64,000 bases of DNA from positions 30,567 through 94,566 of the forward strand of contig MNCI01016373.1 in the NCBI GenBank assembly GCA_015680685.1, in the 5' to 3' direction. The position numbers were made by a program, and so were the translations under genes. Below the pieces are notes generated by a model. The model was not told where the DNA came from. It searched no databases and saw only the letters and a list, made by a program, of their open reading frames with translations. Every line of letters starts with the position of its first letter. Position 1 is the first letter of the stretch. Below, one piece after another: positions 57,877-64,000 of this stretch. Origin of the DNA: Gnetum montanum (Eukaryota > Streptophyta > Gnetopsida > Gnetales > Gnetaceae).

Positions 57877-59388
57877 TTAAAACACCAAAAAATTTTGCAT
57901 GTTATAAAAATCTTCATCATGTAGCTTTCACCCCATGAAACCTAAGGTAAAACTTCATTGTAAATATGAAAACTATAATTCACAATGGGCAATTTCACAT
58001 GCTTTATACTTTTAAGGCTGAAAAATACCTCATATGTGATCAAAGCCTCATTCCCCAAGTGAAAAACATCACCTAGTATCTATATTTGGGCTTGGGGAGG
58101 GGGCGCTGTCAAAAATGGCTTTTGGAATGGGGAGGNNNNNNNNNNNNNNNNNNNNNNNNNNNNNNNNNNNNNNNNNNNNNNNNNNNNNNNNNNNNNNNNN
58201 NNNNNNNNNNNNNNNNNNNNNNNNNNNNNNNNNNNNNNNNNNNNNNNNNNNNNNNNNNNNNNNNNNNNNNNNNNNNNNNNNNNNNNNNNNNNNNNNNNNN
58301 NNNNNNNNNNNNCCAACGTGGAAGCCACAAAAAGAAAAATTCATCAAGTTATGCACTTCAACATTGACTAGCCACTTCAACAAGCATGATGGAGAGCTAA
58401 ACATGGAAGATTCATCTCCAGTGTGGAAGGGGTGCCCCAGTTACTATTTTTAGTAAATGGAATGACCATGGGGGAAACACTTACTATATATAGTAACCCC
58501 AAAAATTTGAGTATCCATTTCACCTAAATTTGGTAGCAAATTTGTAGAAAAATTACATCAAATTTGTAGCCATTTTGCAGCTATTTCATAACCAATTTAT
58601 AGCCCAATCATGGCTAATTTTTAGCCCCATTCATGGCCCAAAACCCTATAAAAGTCAAACTCCAACACCATTTATAGGTTCCAATAATTTTTTTAACTGT
58701 TGAGCAAAAATGTTCACAAGAAATTCCAAGCAAGTTCAACATTTTTAACACTCCACACTTAGGGCATTTTCAAGCACTCAAGGATTATTACAATCTCCCA
58801 TGTTTGCATTCTCTTGAACCCCAACGTCGAAGCATTGTGGCCTTGAGACTAGTGGATTTTGGGTGTCAAAACCACACTTGTGGGATTTTCAAACCCCAGC
58901 ATGGAGCAACTTGAAATCCAAATTTTCCACCTTTCTCACCCCCACCCACCCAACAAAAACCCATTTAAGAGACCCAATGTTGCAATAGTGAAGGAAGGTT
59001 CAATAACATCAAGAGTAGCTTAGCATCCAAATCATGGAGTAGATCACCTCGACTTCAATGGGCTTTGAACTCTTGCACAAGTGAACCTTCCATTTTTGCT
59101 CATCTAGGCACTATTTGTACACATTTATCTAACTTATTCTTTATTCTTTTCTCAATAAATTTTTAAGTTTTGAGTTTTTTGTTCAAAGCTAAATTTATTA
59201 TTTATGCATCATTTGAATATGTTTATATCTCTAAGGTTTGTAAGTCCCTAGTTGATCTGCCAGACTAACTAGGGCACCTCGAATCCCATTTCTCTCATGA
59301 AGGCCCTAGGGATTCAAGGTTGAGGAATTACTTGCACTGAGGATCCTTGGTTTTCTTGTTCCAGCAATTAATATTTTTGGTTGCAACA
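57877..59388 (+). repeat. Element E 3' LTR (with assembly gap)
   Basis: Matches 42447-44094; ends GGTTGCAACA and is followed by GATAA. 177 Ns at 58136-58312 replace the part that in the 5' LTR spans about 42711-43011. TATA box at 58647-58654. Confidence 0.9.
58136..58312. other. Assembly gap (177 Ns)
   Basis: Lies in the G/C-run part of the LTR. By comparison with the 5' LTR, about 300 bases belong here, so the gap length is probably nominal. Any open frame across it is meaningless. Confidence 0.9.
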
Positions 59389-59393
59389 GATAA
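59389..59393 (+). repeat. Target site duplication GATAA, right copy
   Basis: Identical to 42442-42446; flanks element E on the D side. Confidence 0.9.
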
Positions 59394-61110
59394 TTCTTTT
59401 CTACATCCTTTTTTCTTCTTCTATCTTGACCACTAATGCCTTGCTCCACTCTTTCTTCTGTATTTTTAAGAGCTATTTGAAACTTCTCATCTATGGAGTC
59501 TCACATTTTATCGACCTTAGCTAATATTTTAGTGACAATTTTTTTTATTGGTAAGGTCTTTCTTTACACCACTTCATCAAGAGATGAATCCCCATGTGAA
59601 TCACAGAAATGCACCTTCCTTTTGTAAATGGAGGGAATCCTATTATACTCCTCTACACTCACATTTTTTTCAAGTCCCCTTATTCTTTAGGCACCTATTC
59701 TATCAACCTTTAAATCTAATGGGCCTACATTTCAAAGAGTCTTTCTTGGGCATAGACCACAAGGGTTTCCCATGTCTTATTCCAGAGTCCATATATGATA
59801 TGAAAAAGTTGATTCCTTTGAGAGTATCCATCACCTCACCATCATTGCAATAAGGAGTAGTACCTACCTAGGGCCACATCCAAGGACTCATGATTTCTCT
59901 ATTTTTCATCCTTGGATTTGCCTCCACAAGTTAGACACCCTAGAGTACATTTGGTATTTATCATTAAATAGTTCCAACATGGTACTCCATTGGTGAATAG
60001 ATTTTGATTCCAAGGACTAGTACCAACTTTCTACTTCTTTGATGAGTATTTTTGGAATAATTTAAGGTTTTATCATTCATTTTCTATGTTCTTCAAGGCA
60101 CATGCATCATGAAAAGCTTGTAGATGATTTTGTGAATTTGCATTATATCCCCTTTCAAACCTAGGGATATTATTCATATCTAGCCTCCTAATCCTACTAT
60201 TTATTTAATACCTTGTGAAAATTCTCATTACCTCTTAAATATTAATTATTTTTCTACTATTTATAAAAGGCTTATCATAGTCATTTCATTCATAGTGGCC
60301 TCTTTCATTACTATGATGCCTATGTTAAGTCTTGCTATGCCTTTGCTCCCAACGGTGCTCTTCTACCCCTTGTGATTATCTATGTCTCTAGTCTTGATCA
60401 ACTTAGTGGAATCTTCATTCATCATCATCCTATCATTCATCTCTATCTTAGTCCTAACTATTCCTCCTTTTGTCTCAATCATGGCTCCTCTTATCAAAGT
60501 TTGATGAAAAAGAGGATAATAGTAATGAAGAAGAGGGAGGACTAGGAGAATGGTACCTGCTAGTCTTTCTCCTATGGTTCATTCCCTATTTTCTTCCATT
60601 GTCTTTTTCTTTGTTCTTCCTTCTTCTTAGTTGTTCTCTAATGTGGACTATAATAATTGCTAAAGAATGTCATCCTTATTTAAAGGAGATAAGTCTCTAA
60701 ATTAGGAGAGCCTTAAAAAGAAATCTAGACTCTTCCTTCACATTTGTAAAATGATGGGCTTGGAGATCCTTTGCTCTTAGAGGCCTCCTAGCATGCTTCC
60801 ATGTGTTGATCTTTCTTAAGCTAGGAACCTATAGGCTAATAATCCCTGTATGTATGATCTATGACCTCCTTTGATAAGATTGGACATCAACATGAAGGAA
60901 ATAGATCGATTGAGATGCAATACAATGTTTCCTTTCATGTCCCTCTAGTGTAGATATTCATCTTGATGGAGGATAAAAGTGAAGTTTGGATTGTAAGGAT
61001 CCATATGTATATAGATAACTCTGAGCCATTGGGGCTTCTTTAGTACCTCTTATCATTGATTAGATTCTCCTTTGTTTGGTGGAGATTCATTCCTATGAGA
61101 AGAAGCCATG
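59394..61110 (-). pseudogene. Element D gag, N-terminal part (broken)
   Basis: On the minus strand a start at about 61110 gives Met-Ala-Ser-Ser-His-Arg-Asn-Glu, comparable to the A and B starts. The capsid-like domain at about 59840-60130 aligns with B 25800-26080 (Met-Leu-Glu-Leu-Phe-Asn-Asp-Lys-Tyr-Gln region). The charged segment at about 59400-59600 is cut by element E. Stops throughout. Confidence 0.75.
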
Positions 61111-61261
61111 TTAGTTATGTATAGAATCAGTATGCCTTTGTATTTTAATTTTTTAATTATTTTTCCTTTTTGGATAAGAATTGGTTATTATTATCTTATA
61201 TTTACAATTCCTTTATATAAATTCACAATCTATGACTAAGCAACATAGTTAATTAAACTAA

Positions 61262-61282
61262 GTTCCCTAGCAACAACACCAA
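61262..61282 (-). promoter_or_regulatory. Element D primer-binding site (tRNA-Asp type)
   Basis: On the minus strand TTGGTGTTGTTGCTAGGGAA (plus a final C) directly follows the 5' LTR. Differences from the B site are mostly C-to-T and G-to-A. Confidence 0.8.
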
Positions 61283-62182
61283 TGATGATAGCTAGGTATC
61301 CCCTATGCCTAACCACACAAATCACAAGTTTTTACTAGCAATCTAATTTAAATTCCATAGAATTATTTTCCTAAGTTTTCTATAGTCCTAAATAGTAAAT
61401 TGTGGAGTTGTACAATCGTTGTCTTCCTAACTCACACTTGTGTGTTATCTGTACGTATTGTTAAGTGTGAGCTAAGGCACATGATGTATATTTTTGTAAG
61501 TATTTTTAAATATATATTTTATCCTAATGGTTAGATGAATAGGTGAAGGTTTAATAATTAACTATGTAACTAAAAAACTAATCTAGTCACTAACTATCCT
61601 AACATAGAGTAACCACTCCCACTTATTGCACACATCCTAAACTCATATTAACGCTACTAGGTTGCCAAGTGGCTATTACTTCATATATCAAGTGCCACTA
61701 GTAGGATTACCAAGCATAATATGTTATGCTTGAAGTGGTCATACTTACATATTTATAATTAATTACATTAACTATTTAATGTCATAAATTTAAATTTCAT
61801 TAAAAGTAAAGTGCTAAATGTAAAGAGTGAACTAATCTAAGTGCTTCAATGAATGTAGGAAATCTCAACTTTATTGTTGTTCTTGTCAATCTACTTGGGT
61901 CCATAGGCACTTGAATAAAGCATCATAAAATCTCTTAAATTCACATTGTGGGTACTCAAGGAAAATATTCTAATTCTAGAGGAGAGAAACTACAAAAACT
62001 TAACTATACTATGAGTCTAAGTTGTCGAAAATGCAGATGGTGAGTGCATTTATATAAGCTTTGCCTACATTAGCATTGATGCATCTACATCAACACATTT
62101 GACCATGCGTCGATGAGGACATGTGAATGGGGTTGCATCAATGCATGTCCATTGATACAACCTATCTAATTACAACTCATTA
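61283..62182 (-). repeat. Element D 5' LTR
   Basis: On the minus strand from TAATGAGTTGTAATTAG to TATCATCA. Matches 39961-40822 along its whole length; a TATATAA-type box lies at about 62050-62057. It contains a ~45-bp segment near 61385-61430 that is absent from the other copy. Confidence 0.9.
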
Positions 62183-63266
62183 TATACTTAACTCTTTCCT
62201 TTTAGAAATCTAAAAAACTTCCTTGCAAGGTTTATCATCAATTTTTAGCCAACCCATGCAACTTTTAGTAAGAGCACTTTTAGCTTCAAAAGTATCCTAA
62301 CAATGTTTCAAATAACAAGCTTTAGTAAAAGCTTTTTAAGTTTCAAAAGTAAAGGGATTCTAGTCTAAAAAAATTTGCATTTGTTTTATAGATTCTACAA
62401 GATCTTCTTCAACATAATGCTACACTTAGCAAATTTCTTTTCAAACCATCTAATATAATTTTTAACTTTGCTAGTAGTTTTTTTTCACTAGTTAATCCAA
62501 ATAATATTACCAATAAGATGTTTTTCTACATTTCATAAAAACTTCAAAATATTTTTCCCACTGGTTCCTATGAACATATTAGCATTCATATGAAAAGCTC
62601 ATGCTTTCGAAAATATGAAAATTAATACTAAAACATATGCTAATAGAAAAATGATCTAACAAAGTAGTATTTGTATGTACTTCTAATTTCAATGTCAGCT
62701 TCAAAAAGAAAACATAAGAGATGTAAAATCTATCAAGTTAATAATAAAATCTATCATTTTCTTGTTGACAATTGCATAATGTATAATGCTTCTCATTCGA
62801 ATAATATAAAAATAAAGAGCTAACATCAAAAAGAAAATTTTTTTTTAATTCCACCAATCTTCTTTTTATTAAGAATACATATTAGGAGGAAGGCCACCAA
62901 GTTTATTTATAATTTCAACCATATTCAAATCACCTCCAATAATCCAAGGAACTTTAGGCAAAGATAGAGGATATTTTCAAACTTGTGATTGATCTTTTAA
63001 ATTATTAGGAGCATAAATATTAGAGAGTCCAAAGTCACCTTTTTCACTATGAAAAATAATCCAAATAACTCTTTTAACATTTTAAAAAAGAAAATTTAAA
63101 ACTTCTCTAGTCCAATTTTTATTAATAAGAATAGCAACTTGTTCTTTATTAACTTCATGAATAACAGAAAAAATAATGCAATTTTTTAAATTCATTTACC
63201 AAAAAAATTAATATCATGAGCTAAAATCTTAATTTCTTGTAGGAAAAGAAAATCTAAAGATAAATG
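62183..63266 (-). pseudogene. LINE F, 5' part: endonuclease domain and linker (broken)
   Basis: On the minus strand: Leu-Phe-Leu-Gln-Glu-Ile-Lys near 63230 (the conserved Gln-Glu-Thr/Lys of the AP-endonuclease), then Trp-Ile-Ile-Gly-Gly-Asp-Leu-Asn-Met-Val near 62925 (Gly-Gly-Asp-Phe-Asn motif). The linker to RT runs to 62183. Frameshifts and stops are frequent. The start of the LINE is missing at 63266, where a copia LTR begins. RT continues at 39960 and leftward. Confidence 0.78.
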
Positions 63267-63654
63267 TGTTAGCAGATCTAGTAGCAAAATATGAAATGAG
63301 ATGAAAATAAAGAGCAATGGACATGAATATTTCATGTGGAAAAACCCCACAGTGAGAAAAAAAACCATGGGCAAATGTAGATGGATCTTATTATCAAAAA
63401 TGGGGATAAAAACCTTCTCTCTTCATCACAAGCAGAGAATAAGAAGAAGCCTCTCTCATGCAATAGAAGAATGTAAAAGTGGGATGGAAAGGGGATGTAT
63501 GTGATGGATCTGAATTGAGGTGAGGGAGATTCCTTTTATATTGGTGAAGGGGCCCTTAGATAACTAATGATAACCACCAACTATTTTAATAACCATATCC
63601 AAATTTTAGCATGATAACCATGGCCTAAATTTATCATGATAACTATGACCAAAA
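63267..63654 (-). repeat. Ty1/copia element G, 3' LTR
   Basis: On the minus strand the LTR follows an AAGTGGGAGA purine tract, contains TATAAAAGG near 63530-63540, and holds CTCACTGTGGGGTTTTTCCACATG, a pattern common at the 3' part of plant copia LTRs. It would end GATCTGCTAACA at 63267. The other LTR lies outside the window, so the ends are estimated. Confidence 0.65.
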
Positions 63655-63655
63655 A

Positions 63656-63667
63656 TCTCCCACTTGG
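63656..63667 (-). promoter_or_regulatory. Copia element G polypurine tract
   Basis: On the minus strand CCAAGTGGGAGA, the standard plant Ty1/copia tract, lies between the RNase H gene and the LTR. Confidence 0.75.
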
Positions 63668-63744
63668 AGATTTTGATTGAGGATCAATCATATCTCCACA
63701 CCATCCTTTCTACCTTGCCATTCTATGTTTCTTATGCTTTTGTT

Positions 63745-64000
63745 AGGCCATATAAGGATCTACTCTAGTCAAACTTGTCCACGTTAATCGGCTTGGTTAG
63801 AACATCTACAAGATTATCCTTGGTGTGTATCTTCTGCATATCCACACTTCCATCTTCTACTATGTTACAAACAAAGTGAAATTATACTCCTATGTGCTTT
63901 GTCCTTGAAGGAAAGCTAGATTCCTTGCAATATGCAAGGTGCTCTGACTATCACAAAACAAAGGAATCTTCTCTTGTTTGTGTCCAAGCTCCTCCAATAA
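63745..64000 (-). pseudogene. Copia element G RNase H, C-terminal part (runs off the window)
   Basis: On the minus strand from the window edge: Leu-Phe-Cys-Asp-Ser-Gln-Ser-Thr-Leu-His-Ile-Ala, then Arg-Thr-Lys-His-Ile, then Val-Glu-Asp-Gly-Ser-Val-Asp, then Lys-Asp-Asn-Leu-Val-Asp-Val-Leu-Thr-Lys-Pro. This is the typical end of a plant Ty1/copia polyprotein. One stop (TAA) interrupts it after Gly-Val near 63880. The RNase H Asp in Cys-Asp-Ser is kept. Confidence 0.88.

Larger units (their letters stand above)
42447..59388 (+). mobile_element. Element E: long Tat/Ogre-like Ty3/gypsy element inserted in element D
   Basis: A 16.9-kb element (including an assembly gap) with long LTRs (42447-44094 and 57877-59388), a perfect GATAA duplication, a tRNA-like primer site, a ~1.2-kb leader, gag, protease, a ~6.3-kb spacer, RT-RNase H, a damaged integrase, a purine tract and the 3' LTR. 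RT wording (Lys-Leu-Arg-Leu-Asn-Pro-Lys-Lys-Cys, Leu-Gly-Phe-Val-Val-Ser) fits the Tat branch that includes Ogre. Ogre elements are known for great length and an intron between protease and RT, which makes the spacer here notable. Confidence 0.88.
39961..62182 (-). mobile_element. Element D: pol-less Athila-like element, split by element E
   Basis: Minus-strand element with LTRs at 61283-62182 (5') and 39961-40822 (3'). Without the inserted element E it would be about 5.3 kb. Order on the minus strand: LTR, tRNA-Asp primer site, gag N-terminus, [element E], gag C-terminus, ORF3, polypurine tract, LTR. No protease, RT, RNase H or integrase sequence is present between gag and ORF3. Relative to element A about 7.7 kb is missing. 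It sits inside LINE F. The flanks (GGTAT left, TATAC right, + strand) do not form a clear target duplication. Confidence 0.82.

Noticed and set aside
58069-58453. Open frames of 73-112 codons on both strands
   Set aside because: They run through 177 Ns and consist mostly of undefined residues.

Overview
This window is almost certainly nuclear DNA from a plant with a large, transposon-rich genome. The AT-rich background, the stacked and heavily decayed Ty3/gypsy elements, the Ty1/copia end, the LINE, the tRNA-type primer sites and the complete lack of a recognisable host gene all point that way. A gymnosperm is my guess, because old elements persist here without being deleted, but the sequence does not prove it. 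I found no intact protein-coding gene and no rRNA or tRNA gene. Nearly every reading frame that looks like a protein is a broken retrotransposon gene.

Layout. Positions 1-3027 are unrecognised AT-rich DNA. Element A (3033-15885, + strand) is an old Athila-like Ty3/gypsy element: LTR, primer site, gag, protease, RT-RNase H, integrase, then about 5 kb that includes an extra third open reading frame (ORF3), then LTR. Positions 15891-22040 are unresolved AT-rich DNA with one tRNA-like, possibly SINE, patch near 21.2 kb. Element C (about 22.04-36.26 kb, + strand) is a chromovirus-like Ty3/gypsy element. It was split by element B (23883-33747, + strand), which is the youngest-looking and best preserved copy here, flanked by a perfect GTGAA target duplication. 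Positions 36.27-39.96 kb hold a degenerate 75-bp repeat and then the 3' part of a minus-strand LINE (F). The 5' part of that LINE reappears at 62183-63266.

The LINE was split by element D (39961-62182, minus strand), a relative of A and B that lacks the whole pol region and joins gag directly to ORF3. Element D was in turn split by element E (42447-59388, + strand), a long Tat/Ogre-like element with 1.5-1.65 kb LTRs and a perfect GATAA duplication. Between its protease and reverse transcriptase E carries about 6.3 kb of non-pol DNA. That spacer includes a ~180-bp tandem array and an antisense gene-like structure. The window ends in the 3' end of a minus-strand Ty1/copia element (63267-64000).

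How the parts relate. A, B and D form one family: same LTR ends (TGATGA...TCATCA), same primer site matching the 3' end of tRNA-Asp, gag starting with Met-Ser/Ala-Ser-Ser, and a GTCATGGGGG-type polypurine tract. A carries pol and ORF3, B carries pol but no ORF3, and D carries gag and ORF3 but no pol. D would therefore have depended on an A- or B-like partner for its reverse transcriptase and integrase. Order of events from nesting: LINE F, then D, then E; and C, then B. Most stop codons inside the pol genes look like C-to-T (or G-to-A) decay of CAG, CAA, CGA and TGG codons, as expected of methylated, silenced repeats.
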